Of a stretch of DNA of 57,500 nucleotides, positions 1 through 14,146 are shown in pieces. Made by a program: the position numbers and the translations under genes. Where the stretch lies: positions 10,377,501-10,435,000 of the forward strand of contig NC_092566.1 of the NCBI RefSeq assembly GCF_037975245.1, written 5' to 3'. The stretch comes from Apostichopus japonicus (Eukaryota; Echinodermata; Holothuroidea; Aspidochirotida; Stichopodidae). The notes under the pieces are model-generated. The model saw only the letters and a program-made list of their open reading frames with translations, searched no databases and was not told the DNA's origin. Within the stretch, counting starts at the first letter, position 1. Each line of letters starts with the position of its first letter.

Positions 1-969
1 TATGAAAATTTCACTCCAAATTTCAGAAACCGATAATCGATAGATCATCTTCAAAACATTGAAAATTCACTCTATATCTTGTCCCTTGTCATAACAAATT
101 TTGTTGTTGATGTTTGTTATAATTTTCTCCCCAAAAAGACTCACAGATAAGTGACGTCAAGTGAGTTAATATTTGGATAGAAATGCAAAGAAAAGATCAA
201 AATATAGAGAGGCACGACGAAATTACCTCTAGAACTTATATCTGGAAAACTATAATTTCCAGAATTAGATTCAATTCGCCTGTAGGTAGTGCTGTGAAAT
301 GATAGAGTAAATTGAACCTAAGCAGAATCAAAATATAAATGTTCTTTTGATTAAGGCCTAAGTATTGTGCTTGGTAGTAAATACCAATAAAAAAAAAAGA
401 GAAACAAGATAAAGGTAACATTCATTTGATTTATTTATGTATTCTGAAAAAAGATTCCAATTTAGTTATCAGTTCTTCACAAATCCATAAAACGTATCAT
501 TTCAACTCTGGCGTTCTGTTAAAAATAAGTTTTTTTTTTTAAATATGAAAGAAACGATCAGTAGAATCATTATGTTGAAATAAAAAAATGAATATAGCCT
601 ATATGTAATGTACTCAAATCAATGAGATGTTTTTATTAAATCAAAATAACCCTACATCTTATAATGGTATAGTCCTAAGTGTAGGATATCAGTGGCATGA
701 TTACATTTTTGGTTACTTTTGAAAACTTATCCAAAAGGTTAAAAGTTTGATTTTACAATATTCTAGAAATTAAAATACTGGTTAATCGTCTCCAGAAATA
801 AACAGGCATGTTCCTGACACCTTCAAAGAATTCTTTCCATCCCTGGCTCTAAGCCATTTGATATTCTTACTTATCACTCCTCGAAGTCTGTGGAAATAGA
901 GCCGCGGAACTGTAAATTGGAAAAATGTCATTTTCCTCAGACATTTGAAATGGAATTTCATCTTTTTTA

Positions 970-1087
970 CTCTTTCATACACACCCACACTCGAGCACTC
1001 AGATGCACTCACACTCACACATACACAATACATACATACATACATACACCCACACACACATACATACATGCATATACATACATACCT
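970..1087. repeat. CA/TACA microsatellite
   Basis: An interrupted run of cacacac, cactcac and tacatacatac motifs. Open frames read as tandem His-Thr or Val-Cys strings on the two strands, as expected of a microsatellite and not of a gene. Confidence 0.9.
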
Positions 1088-2817
1088 TTCGTAGCAAATT
1101 GAAAAGCTACTGCAACTGTCAGATTTGTTTTATCATTTTTGGTAATGGAGAAGTATAGGCCTATATTATATGCGCATATGATCTGCCCATCCTGTATGGA
1201 ATAATTATGACGTCATAACCTCTCATGTCTGTTCCAGCTGATGTATCCGGTTTTGACTTCGTTTAAACTGATCAAGATACGATATATTTCCTTTCCTGTA
1301 AAACGATACCGACTTTATGAATGATTAAAACTATATTTCCTTGTAATATGATGTTTATATTTGTATCTTTTCTTGCATTTTTTTTTTCGATATGTAACTT
1401 TTCCTCTCGACGATTCAGCGAATATTCTCTTAAAAATTAGTAAAATATTATTTCCGACACGAAAATGTCAATCATTTCCATGGTGAGGTCATGTGGTGAT
1501 ATGGTAAAATGGAATAAAAACTTTAATGAACTGAATATATCATATGCAAAACATGTATAATGTATGTAAAAGCGTTACAAATTTGACATTTGAATATTGT
1601 AGAAATGCTTGAGCTTCGGTGCAAAATATGGATATTATCAAATTCACGAAGAAACACTTGAAATTAATGTATATACAATCACCCGTTTCTTGTGAACACT
1701 TCCTCCTTCGATGAATTAGCGACTAGCATTGAAGCAAAAAAAAAAAGCATATATATTCTGTGGATTGAAGTTGATTTGCAGGCATAGTTTTATGTTAAAA
1801 TTCCATGTTAATGACTGCTCACCTCTAAACGTATATAGCGTAGAAAATATGTCTGTTAGAGATTGGATATCTTCATAATTACCGTAGTTAGTTGCTTAGT
1901 TAGTCAGATTTAAACACATTTTTTAATTTATTTATCTGGTGGCCTCCTCCTAGTAAAAAAATCTCCAGAAACTTTCAAAAGTAAATAAAACACAAGAAAG
2001 AAATCAAACGAAATCAAAAGAAAACGAATATAGATTTGAAACTGCCACACTTTCGTTGACCAATTCAACACATTTGAAGGTCAATATATTTGATACCTTT
2101 TTTTGTCGTCAATAAGACGGTTTTTACTTTACATGACGTGACGTTTTACCACTATCAGATAAGTTAATGAAAAAACTCAAAGTGACAACAAAACCCATTT
2201 TATTTGATTGAAATTTGCTTCTAGTATAATAAGAACAGCACACCTCATTCTGTCTATGACGTGGACTGGTTGATTTTGCTTTGAAATTCTCCCATTATTT
2301 TCCCTTCTGCGGTTTAATGACGTCACTCTCCGCAATATATCTGTACTTTTTTTTTACAAGTATACAACTGTGTCGACGTAACCCTGGCTATTTCCTATCA
2401 ATATGTGACGTAAGAATGACGTAATAAATAATAAAGATTGCACATTTTGTTAGAGATGAAAAAAGTAAAGAAATTAACAGGATCGATTTTCATGACGATA
2501 GTTTAGGTGATGAATATTTGAATCACTTGATGTTATGTGGTTTTCATATTATCTTTGATATTTAAGTTTACGATGTGATATTTGCAATCAAACACGATAT
2601 GAGTTTCATGGTCCGTGTAAGGATAATAAATGGAATTAAGAACGACGGCCCACGCAAACGATTTTTTTTATTATGGAGAACGGAAGCAGAAGCTAATATT
2701 TCAATAAAGTCGGCATATGGATGAGAAACATCTAAAAATCACGGCATCAGCAAGTTCATTCGATGAAACTGGATAACTTGTATTTGCTTGATCATGAAGA
2801 TGGAACTGGAAGAATGG

Positions 2818-2915
2818 TGTGTGGGGGGGGGGGGAGGGGGGTATATCTGGTTGATGTGGGGGGTTGTATATATATATGGGTTCTGTGGGGGTGTATATAT
2901 GAGTGCTAAACCGTG
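2818..2915. repeat. G-rich and TA-rich low-complexity tract
   Basis: A run of about twelve G, then GGAGGGGGG and alternating TG/TA segments (gtatatatatatggg, gggggtgtatatat). The plus strand is strongly G-skewed. No gene is supported. Confidence 0.75.
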
Positions 2916-3164
2916 TCTTATTAGACAGGATTTCAGAAATGGTTACTGTGATGTTCATTATTTTTATTTTATTTTATTTATTATTATTATTTTACTAAAT
3001 TATTTGCATCACTTCTGAGGTTGAAAATGTTCCATCTGTTTATATGATATGAATTTGATATGACCTTCATTTATAAGTAATTATCATTTGGGATATATTA
3101 TGAGGTACATTGTTACTGTCTATTCGTATGTTGGAAATATGAGGCTGTCATGTAGACCCCATAT

Positions 3165-3250
3165 CACGCCACGCCACCCCACTACTGCCCCACTAGTACC
3201 CCACTACTACCCCACTAGTACCCCACTACTACCCTACTACTGCCCCACAC
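3165..3250. repeat. CCCCACTACTA short minisatellite
   Basis: Tandem units of about 11 bp, CCCCACTACTA alternating with CCCCACTAGTA, embedded in AT-rich DNA. The plus strand is C-rich. About seven imperfect units are visible. Confidence 0.85.
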
Positions 3251-4429
3251 CAGGACGAATCGGAAATGATTATACACCCGAACATCAAAGTATCTATGCT
3301 GTGTATAGCCACATACGGTAGAGAGGAAGGTTTTTCTACTTTACCTCGGAATCGCTAATAAAAGCCCAAAAATTGAATGTTCGATTTAGCAATTCATGTT
3401 TTCCACTTATTTCTAAAGGTTCCTTCTCTTTGAGGATACAAAAATGTATTAATAATTATTCCGTAATAACTTTAATTAGGTCATTTACGGTATTCAGTCG
3501 AAAAAGGTAATCAAATTATAGAATTGCTTCTCTCAGTCGAATCACCCACAATGCACTATAGTCCTTGAAATTCTATTTTTGGTAATTTTCCCTTTCAACA
3601 AAAACCATTTTTTTCCTTCTTGCTATGTATTCTTTTCAACCAAACATGCAACTTTGAAAACGATTTTTTGGCTGACGGAGAAGCTGTGAACATGTTTATA
3701 CATATAAATTTTATGCTTTTAAACTACCAAATGAGAAAAGAAAAGACACTTTACCGAATCTGACGTAAATTTGGACATCTTTAAATGTGCTTGTACTAGT
3801 CCCATTAGGGTTTTTGGTGATCGGTGATAAATGAATCCTCACGGTTGGAGCGAGGATGAAAGGTTTATCTGGAAATTTGGTCTCTTAAACTATTCCCACA
3901 CGACGATATTAACTCGTTGCTATAAGGCTTTTATTCAAGTTTGTCAAAATTATTACAAACACTCGCTTCCTAAGGATATACCTCTACTAACAATGCGCGC
4001 CTAAATAAATGTTTCGTTTTGTTTCTTATGGAAAATGGATCAGAACAGCTACACGAATTGTTTTTACTTTCCTTTCGTGTTCAGGGCGCGTGATTGGAGA
4101 TACTTGTTGGATTAAAACTGTCATTTTTGGGGGGTAAAATCTGTGACCTTGTAATCTTTCAGTGCTACTTGAATCTCACACAATTGACTCTCTCCTTGTT
4201 TATTTCTCTTTTAAAATGTCCAAGGTCACTTCTCTTCCTCAAACGTCATCTTCCATTCAAAGTTTTGCCAGTGACGAAATAAGCATTACTCCAGGGGTTT
4301 CCTACTTCCATTTATTGATAACCTGTATTTATGTGCCGTATTCATCATTCTTTACTGTCCCAGTCGTTTTTACATAATTGGTCTCCGGAGATTTACCCCT
4401 CCTGATGGATTCGGATTCCGTGCACGCAG

Positions 4430-5900
4430 CTCAAACGTGTTCATATCTCTACATATCACAAGTCACACAGTGCTCATATCCCTGTACATCACAAGTCACA
4501 CAGTGTTCATATCTTTACACATCACCTGTTACACAGTGTTCATATCCCTACACGTCGCCCGACACAAAGTGTTCATATCCCCACACATCACCTGTTACAC
4601 AATGTTCATATCCCTGCACATCACCTGTCACATAGTGTTCATATCCCTGCACATCACCTGTCACACAGTGTTCATATCCCTGCACATCACCTATTACACA
4701 GTGTTCATATCCCTGCACATCACCTGTTACACAATGTTCATGTCCCTGCACATCACCTGTCACATAGTGTTCATATCCCTGCACATCACCTGTCACATAG
4801 TGTTCATATCCCTGCACATCACCTATTACACAGTGTTCATATCCCTGCACATCACCTATTACACAGTGTTCATATCCCTGCAAATCACCTGTCAAACAGT
4901 CTTCATATCTCCACACATCACTTTTTACCCAGTGTTCATATCCCTGTATATCACCTTTTACCCATGGTTCATATCCCAAACATCACCTATTACACAGTGC
5001 TCATATCCCCACACATCACCTGTTACCCAGTGTTCATATCCCCACACATCACCTGTTACCCAGTGTTCATATCCCTACACATCAGCCGTCACGCAGTATT
5101 CATATCCCTGCACATAACCTGTTACACAGTTTTCATATCCCTGCATATCGCCCGTTACCCAGTGTTCATATCCCTGCACGTCACCTATTACCCAGGGTTC
5201 ACATCACTACACATCAGCTGTCACGCAGTCTTCATATTCCATACATCACATGTTACACAGTGTTCATATCCCAACACATCACCTATTACACAGTGTTCAT
5301 ATCCATACACATCACTTGTCAAACAATGTTCATATCACTGCACATCACCTGTTACACAGTGTTCATATCCCTGTATATCGCCCGTTACCCAGTGTTCATA
5401 TCCCTGCACGTCACCTATTACCCAGTGTTCATATCCCAACACATCACCTGTTACACAGTGTTCATATCACTGCACATCACCTGTTACACAGTGTTCATAT
5501 CCCTGTATATCGCCCGTTACCCAGTGTTCATATCCCTGCACGTCACCTATTACCCAGTGTTCATATCCCAACACATCACCTGTTACACAGTGTTCATATT
5601 CCCCCACATCACCTTTTACCCAGTGCTCATATCCCCACGCATCACCTGTTACCCAGTGTTCATATCCCTGCACATCACCTATTACCCCAGTAATCATATC
5701 CCATACTTCACCTGTTACACAGTCTTCATATCCCCAAAACATCACCTGTCACACAGTCTTCATATCCCTGCACATCACCTGTCACACAGCGCTCATATCC
5801 CTGCACATCACCTGTTAAACATAGTGTTCATATCCCACACATCACCTGCTACACAATGTTCATATCCCCAATACATCATCTATTACACAGTGTTCATTTT
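4430..5900. repeat. 33-bp minisatellite array with 132-bp higher-order units
   Basis: About 44 tandem units with the consensus pieces CACATCACCTGTTACACAG and TGTTCATATCCCTG (33 bp together). Because 33 is a multiple of three, several frames on both strands stay open for 140-280 codons as 11-residue repeats, for example HITCYTVFISL on plus and YEHCVTGDVQG on minus. A higher-order period is visible: catatcactg at 5331 recurs at 5463, exactly 132 bp (four units) apart, with the intervening variant units in the same order. There is no start context, flanking exon or domain, so coding is unlikely. The array lies about 8 kb 3' of the receptor gene. Confidence 0.92.
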
Positions 5901-8900
5901 CGCCAATAACCATTACCTTTCATTTTTGCCTATAAGACAATAATTACTGCAGAATTCAGTTCTGATGATAACAGAAGCAAATCGTAGGACAAGATCAGAA
6001 ATAACTATGAACTGGTCAATCATGTACTTTTCTGCAGGTTTGGTGAATGCGCCGGTAGAGATAGTGTTCAACACAGGGTCATATTTCTAAGAGGTGTCCC
6101 GCACGTTGAGTAAATGAGGCCTTATCTATGTATGCGATTGTCCAGATTTATAGATGCAAGCACTTTGCCCACCTGTGGCATATAAAACAATGGTCTGCAA
6201 TTTTTAGTATGTCCATTGCCACAGATCTTCCAAGAGGACCGAGCCACGGTTTATAAGCCACGGTCCACCACCCCCACGTTTCCGCCCCACCCTCACATAT
6301 CTCCGAATCGATGTCCAGAATGCACGCAAGCTAACTTGTATAACAGAGTGTATGTTGAAAAAAATACTTAATCGATCTTTTCCGGTAAAGTTCCGAAAAG
6401 TGTAGAGAAATTTTTCTCCGTCTCGAATGATAATCACGCCGTACAGTTTGCGGTCCCGTGTATTGGTAAAGAGGATATAAGAGCGCCGGACACAAAATAA
6501 CAAATAAGGAAAACTGATTTTTGGATATTAGTGAATTGAATTAAAATGATTGTATTTCATATTTCGTCTTGAGTATCAAGATGTTGATAATAAAGTAATG
6601 TTTACACGTGATTTCAATGAAGAAGATAAAATAAGAAAATATTAATACTTATGTCCATTTTTGTTATGACGTTATAAGTGATTTAACATAAATATATAGG
6701 CAATTAATTTTAAGTTTCTGAAGACATATATAATTTACAATAATTTGATTGCCATTAAATGTTCAGCTGTGTCGTTTATCCAAATCCAATACTTTAGAAA
6801 TAATGTAACATATGTTTGAAAGCGCCACCAATAAAATTACCTTAAATAAATATTATTTTAATGTTATAAGAAATACATCTTATTTCATTCTCAGCCTCTC
6901 TATTTAAAGATATTAATTAATCAAATTTGGCAGGCAAAACAACAACAACAACAAGAAATAAACGAAGAATGGAAAAAATAAGTCAATAAAACTAGTAAAA
7001 AAAAAGAGGAAAAACGGGATGTATAATTCCTTTTTCCTTCAAAATTCTCATGTGAATTTTAATGAAACATTTTTCGAGAAAGATGTTATAACGAGGAAAA
7101 TCTTACCCTACGACACACAATAGACAATATTCTTACCCATTTTATTTAATAACGTTAAGATGATGTGATCTTTGTCATGACAATGCTAAGTCTGTAATAT
7201 TAAGTTATAAAAAAGAGAAGATACTATTTAAGGTTTCTCTTAAAGAAAAGTCACCGAAGCGAGACTTGGCACGAAGACAACGTTAAGACTATACCATTTG
7301 ATCATGACGGCGTTAACATACGTCAAGAGATACATTTCAGGCAAAAGTCACAAAAACCAAACAATTTGATCCACTAACAATCATAGTTTCCTTACTTTAA
7401 GAGTGTAACCGTCAAGTTTGAAGTATTCTAACCCAAAGATCAAGAAAGCATTCTTCCTCGAAGTGAACCACGTTTTGAACTAACAAGTGAAACTTATAGA
7501 GATGAGCTCTAAGCGGTTCTCTAAACGGTTTCCTTTGTGACTGTAAGCGTATTAAAACCATTCAAGCATTTTTAGACGCATGTATGCTAATTTTGAACTT
7601 TTAGCTTAGGCTGCTTCTATATGATACATAGCACCGTTATCGTACCGTATGCGTGTATATCATATACTACTCCATTCAGAAGGGATAGCTACTATAGTTA
7701 GTATGAAGGTCTACACTTTGAGTGTGTGGTCCTGTTTGGAGGTCGTGACTATATGGTTCATCTGGAAACGGTCACGTTTAAAAGTGCTTTAAACCTGATG
7801 TAAGCTGGAATGTGTTACTTTCCCTGGTGTATGGTTTACATTGTGAACAACATATGTTCGTTCTTGGAATAACAATACTACAGCAAGCGTTAAAGTTTCA
7901 TGATCACATGACCATAATCCTAATGTAAGATGTAAGGTTAGTTTTCGGGAGCAGGTTCTATTTATGGATGGCATTATTGGAAAAACCAACGTTTATCTTG
8001 CTTATGAATCTCTTCGTGAATGACAAAAAAATAACTGATCACATTTGGGTATTCAACATTGTCTTGAAGTTTTAGCTATACCCAGTGTAATATCTACCAC
8101 TCACATCATTATGTTATAGGACAGTATGAGTTGAGACTTCACTGTAGTACATGATAACGGTTATCACGTGGCATAGCATGGAGTTACAACTGATGACGCC
8201 ATGTGTACAGCCGTATACTTTCGCTTCCGCAATGTGGAGGTTCATTTCACTAAAAGGTTATGGACTGTCAAAGCAAAATTAAAAAGACAAAGTTACACCA
8301 TGGCTATCATTGTATACGGAACGATGTGTGAATACCTATGGATGCCTTACTATATGCGGAGTAGAATCCACGAGAGTCGATACACAGCTCCAGGCTACAT
8401 TACAATGATGAGAAGACTGTTAAATATCGGTGAGTTTTAGGTTTTCATTTATGTATCAATAGACTGTTATTTATATATATATTGCAGTACGTAACCATGG
8501 TGACGGAGCCATACAGCTTTTACTTCACGGGGGATATCTATATAGGCATATCTATGGTGAGAATTGCGGTTAAACTTACGAAGCCTGCATGTGCAATTTA
8601 CAACCAATGGTTAAGGAAATAAAAATAAAATATGCTTTTCAAATTAACGATATCAACGACAAGAATAACACTGACTATCAAGCTCTATATCTTAAATATC
8701 GTAAGCTGTTTGAATAAAATTGAAATATATTCTCTATAATGTGGACAATTTTTGAGGTTTAATAAGGTCTTCAACGAATCATTCGTTCTCTAAATAGAAG
8801 AGTTCGAATCAGGTTAACCAATACACTGACGTCACGCGATGTTTAGCAAACATCAAAACACTTCAAATCACGCAGACTAACAGAGCTGTTTGTAGATGTT

Positions 8901-11900
8901 TGCCAAGATTTGTAGACGGTCAAAACACAAAACCCTTTCTCTTTGTTGTATAATAAGTTGAAGCTTAATGAGTTGTTATTGTCTTGAGCATTCTATGTTT
9001 GGTTCACTTATTTAAGTAGGCCGATAGAAATCATTTTGATCCTAATAATTTAATTGCCTTGTCTTCTGTTCTTTTTCACAGTTACATTCAACAATAAGAT
9101 CTTATTAGAGATTAATCATTTCCCAATTACGTAATTAAGTGATGATCGTTTTCTTATCAATAAGATTGTGTTATATATTTTGATGTTTTTCTTGTGGGGC
9201 TTTCCGACATGTATCCAATTATATGACCGCAAATGGTTATTATATATTTGTTATATATATATATTCTCTCAATTTATTGGAAAGAATACGTGAGCCCGAC
9301 GAGACCTTTGTAATACCGACGAGAGCTTCGTGATCTAATCACCCAATAAAATGTTGAATTTACGACGTAAATTTGCCAAATTTGTTTGGCGACAGAAATT
9401 TAAACCCTGCAGACACGACCAGAACTGAGGAGGTTATGAAGAATACAAATGAGTGTTATTATAGTACAATAAGATGTCAATGAGGGGGAGACTGTGTGCA
9501 TCAGATTCAAAGTAATAAAAAAAAAGCAAAACATAACAAGAATCGTCTGTAACCAATCGTTGGTATAAACGAAAGTTTTGACATGACCCATGACCCATGA
9601 CCTATGACCCATGAGTCTTAATCCCGGCCAAGTCCAGTGTTGAACACGAACTTCTCAATTTTTGTTTTAATTCTTTATACTTCTATACCGACCTGCCGAC
9701 ACTCGCTACTCTGACCACGATCAAGCGTTATATACGCGTACATAGCCAATGTGTACAATGTATTTCGCGATATTGACATTATTGTGCCAAACGCTATTTG
9801 ATTCCTCTGGACGGCTGTAACTGCTTGGATTCTATCCCGATGCAAGACCCATGTGATATCTTCTATTCAAAATTTTATATAATTTCTTATTAATAGATAT
9901 GAAAGCAATATCAGTAACTGATCTCCATTGTTAATATTGGTGAGTTTATAGATTGCTCGTCAAAGATTGAGAAACTATGCCTCCTTTTGTAGAATTGCAA
10001 GGTATTGAATATCTCAAAGAAATAATAATAATAATGATGATAAATAGAGAAACCAACTTTTGTAGACATTTTTGGTTTTTGAAATATTTTGCCTGCCAAA
10101 AGGCTCCCGTCTCCCCCATGTGAATTAATCTGTGACTAGGAAAGATTCCATGATCGAACATAAAACCAGTTGCCGTCGAAGTATATTGAGCAGAACAATC
10201 TCAAGAGATTTCAATTTTCTTTTCTCTCAGGAATAAAATTATCAACAGAAGATGAAACTTAACACCAACTGGCGTCGTGAAGCAGTCTTCCATTGACTTC
10301 ATGAAAAAAAGAAAAGTTTTCCTCCCTTTGAGAAATATATCTCCATCTCAAATAATCGAAGTATTTAGCCCGATACTCTTTCATATAAAGAAGTTCATGT
10401 AAGCTCACATAGCGATAACTTTTTTTTTTTTTTTTGGGGGGGGGGGGATATTCGAGGAAAAAAAATACCTAAAACATAAAAAAAAAAATCTAAAGACTAA
10501 CCACAAAAGAAATAGAGAAATTGTAACCGAAACTTTTACTATACACACAATTGAAAATGGAAGATTAACAGCTTTCATGATTAAGGTGAACCGATCAAAG
10601 GTTATCAGCGTCACTATTTGATCGCCCCTAATGAATATTCATTGATGATTTATTTATTGCAAACGGACAATGACGTCATAAATACGGAAGGGGGTATATT
10701 AGTAACAAAGAATGTAACAATAAATTTCGTCGTATACATTGAGAGACGTGTGTGAACACATCAACAACAGCGTATAGTTCGTTCATGTTTTTGTTAGTGA
10801 TATTATAACTACTTTTTCTCAAAACTGATAAACATTAAACTGTTTACCCATTTTAAGAAATCTGGGCAAAATTCGCGTTATTAAGCAGGGAATTTTAATG
10901 AAGATAAAATCCGTAGGTGATTTTTAATAAGCTGATTCCACATTACCAGGATACACGTAAGTATGAACTAAATTGGATGATGTATCCCCTCCACCCCACA
11001 CTGCAATTTCTTTCAAAATTTCGACAAAGCATTCAACTATACGGTCCTTTAAAATAATTCAAATTGCACTTTTTTATGTAAACGCGCGAAGAAACCATAT
11101 TTTTAAAACCAATGACTTTATATCAAGCACGATTAAGCATATACCACGTACAGCAAAACACGTCCGTACCATGCACAGGTCTGCGTGTTACTGTACAAAT
11201 CAGTTACGCCATATGCTGTAAGTACCATTTGACGATACGCTGAAAGAACTGTGCAAATGACGATCACTTTCTATCCTAAAGCATTGAAACTCAAGCGTTT
11301 GTTTTTAAATGTAATATGAATCGCGCGAACTCGATTTGTATTCTCCTTTGAAACATATGGCGAATTTAAGAATAATTGACGAAAAACTTAATTTAAGACA
11401 AAAATCAGTAAGGATATAGTATATTATATTACCCCATGGTTTTTTGTTTGTTTTTAAAGTTGCCAAAACGTGCACGGGTTTCTAATTCTATTTTGGTTTT
11501 CTCACAAGAAAGAGTATAAAATGAAAAAACGAGAAGATTACAAAGTGATATTTGTGAGTTTAGATCTTACGAATTATATGCAAAGAACAACCACGTTACT
11601 TTAAGTGATTGGGGACGAAGCGGTTCATTTTTGGAACAAGAATAGACTATATTTAAAACTATATATAGTTAAAGTTACGAGAGTCCTGAAACCTAAATTT
11701 GTGGTCTTGCAATCCTGGCCGAATCCAATACGCGCCCCACTTTATTTGTTCATGTTCTCGGTTACTATTACATTAGGGCGATGCAATCAGTCGAAATAGA
11801 CAACTCCTTTTAGGACCAAACCAATCTTTCTTACGTGTCTAGAATATCACGAATCCTTTTATTTTTTATCCTTTTCGTAAAGTAAGCAGTTACTCTGTAA

Positions 11901-14140
11901 TTACCCACGTTGGTTTTCAAAGAGAAACTGGTATTGGTTCAAAAACTGAAAACTAGGTCGGCTAAAACATAAGCAACCAGTTATATATTAATGCATATAC
12001 GCAAGCTTGTTACGGTAAAAATCGTTAAAAAAAAAACAGTTGCAAAAATGTAGGTCTTCGGCTTCTGCTAGTCGAATTTTAAATATATTCTTGGAAGATT
12101 GCAGATTATTAATCAAATAAAAGAGGATAAATTTGACATTTTGTCAAGTTATACATTTTTTGCGGACAAACCTGTCACAATTTAGGTTGTTATGTAACGA
12201 CGAATTAGTGACAGGCATGCAAAAACATCACTCACAGTGATGGTTAAGTAAGATACGATCATTCCTTTTCCCGTTATCTCACAATTTATGGTCAAATACA
12301 AAAAAAAAAAAAAAAAAATTAAACAAGAGGAAGAAAGAAAAATCTACATAACTAGAATATAGGAAAGATTTTAAGTTACATATTATGAGTGAGATAAAAT
12401 AACAAGCAAATAAGTTTGACCTATTACTAAATTTGAATAGGACCGAACAAGACATTATACTAGAGGAACTCGTAAGCTTCTTATAGTGAAAACTTCTTTA
12501 ATTTTGAATCATCCGATTGACCTTATACATCTTTTATCATCTACACAGTGCATGAAAAATTGAGCATATTCCTAATAAAATCGGTAACACAAACTAAAAG
12601 AGAATCGGTACAATACCCTGGATTGGGATTATGTTTGGTCAGTTAATTTTTTTTTTGCGGTGCTATGGTCAACCTTATATCTACCATACTGTATTCCCTC
12701 TAGGAATACTTTTAGTCACCCTTCGTGAAGTTTGTCAGAAATATTATTTCCCCCGCGCCCCTCATATCTGTCCTCCCACTTTTCTCACTCATGTACATAT
12801 TCCGCTGACATGATTACCTTTCATTACCTACTTCCGGGTCATTATCTGATTGCTAAATTTTCCGCATGATTTGTGTTTGATCATTTTGCCATCTCCCTTT
12901 GAGAAATACCCTCCCTTTAGGTCTGGTATAAATGCTACAAAATTGACGCAGGAAAGAACAACTCATCAATGTGTGTTTTTTACACGTCACTCTTCTTATA
13001 CCTGCACCCGTTCAATATATGCACTCTTATCTACCTTCCTTACAAAATGTTGATACAATTTTAACATTGCGCCCCCACTAACCACACCCCAGGGGTAACA
13101 CCCGCTTCTTATGTTCCTTCTTCCTTCCAAAGTTTAACATTCTGAAGAATGAAGGGACATAATAAAAAACTAAATAGGCCTACCCAAACTAGTCAATTTG
13201 TTTTTACTGCTCTGTCGATTTTATGGCCATGTGTCAACCATTACTTTCAATGATAACGACTAGATCTCAGCTTATGCATGCCCAGCTCATATACGCAACT
13301 GCAGAAGTATAGTTTGTAATTAACCTACTTTGCATAAGAACAATCAGGGCGGAAGTTGGCATAGTGTTATAACAGGGAAGGGAAAGATAACCATTTAATT
13401 GCTAGTCTTTTTTCTTTCGTTTTGAAGAGAAGCGGAAAGCTTAATATTTAGACCGGCAGCATTCGAAGTGAACATTGAACCAATTAACATGAGTGGGCAG
13501 TGGAATGAGGTTATATGCTTGTATATGTGTGAGTGTGTGTGGGAGGTAGGGGGGGGGGGGGACGAATGTAAATTAAATGCGATGTTACTCATTGCACAGC
13601 GAGCTCTTTAGACCGTCATCTGCATGATGTATCAAATAGTTCTCTGATTCTACTTAACAGGGAAAGAATGTTTGTTTACCATCCAATTTCTTTCCGAATT
13701 TCACACAGCGTATACGGTCATCACGTGGTGATGCCACGATTGATGTGTATGTCAGAATTCTACTACGTACTCACGTCCAATATCCAAATGTCCAAAGCAG
13801 ATTTATAGCAAAATGTTTTTACACACTCTAAGGTGCGCGCTTCGATATATATGCTTTATAAGTTATGCATCTTGTTTCGAAAATCAAATTCCTGTAAATC
13901 TAGTCTAAAGATGGTTTACCCAAGGAAAGAAATAAAAACATAAACATACTTCAATACAATACTCAGCCCCTTTATAAAAAAAAAATTAATAAAGAAAAAT
14001 TCACATCCGTCTCGTTCGTACTTTTTTTTTTGAGATTTAGAGTTTATCAAGTCATCACAGTGCATTTAGTATGTACCGCCGTATCCCATCCATGACTTGA
14101 ATGTGATCACTGAATATTCATTGGATTAACACTAAATAAA
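5901..14140. other. Flank between the minisatellite and the receptor's last exon, no gene seen
   Basis: AT-rich DNA with short unconserved open frames. It contains the small CCCATGA repeat near 9581, a T-run followed by a G-run at about 10422-10447, an A-run at about 12299-12320, and a GT/G tract at about 13520-13562. The most proximal part, just below 14145, should hold the receptor's 3' untranslated region. I find no other supported feature. Confidence 0.55.
9581..9614. repeat. 7-bp CCCATGA tandem repeat
   Basis: Four to five near-identical CCCATGA/CCTATGA units in a row. It is short, with no associated gene. Confidence 0.8.
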
Positions 14141-14146
14141 TTTATT
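14141..14146 (-). terminator. Candidate polyadenylation hexamer AATAAA overlapping the stop codon
   Basis: On the minus strand the receptor ends in TTG TAA, and the stop runs straight into AATAAA (plus strand TTTATT at 14141-14146), overlapping by two bases. If used, the 3' untranslated region would be very short. A variant ATTAAA (plus TTTAAT) at about 13394 is an alternative. The hexamer is seen; its use is inference. Confidence 0.3.

Larger units (their letters stand above)
1..4429. other. AT-rich flank without a recognisable gene
   Basis: I see no convincing exon, RNA gene or transposon here. The open frames are short, low in complexity and lack recognisable domains. Simple repeats at about 970-1085, 2818-2915 and 3165-3250 are listed separately. 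The stretch lies 3' of the receptor gene, whose coding region ends at 14145, so it is probably intergenic. A distal untranslated exon of a neighbouring gene cannot be excluded. Confidence 0.6.

Noticed and set aside
4437-5943. Long open frames (up to 284 codons) across the 33-bp repeats, on both strands
   Set aside because: They exist only because the period is a multiple of three. Several frames are open at once and there is no domain, start context or exon signal.
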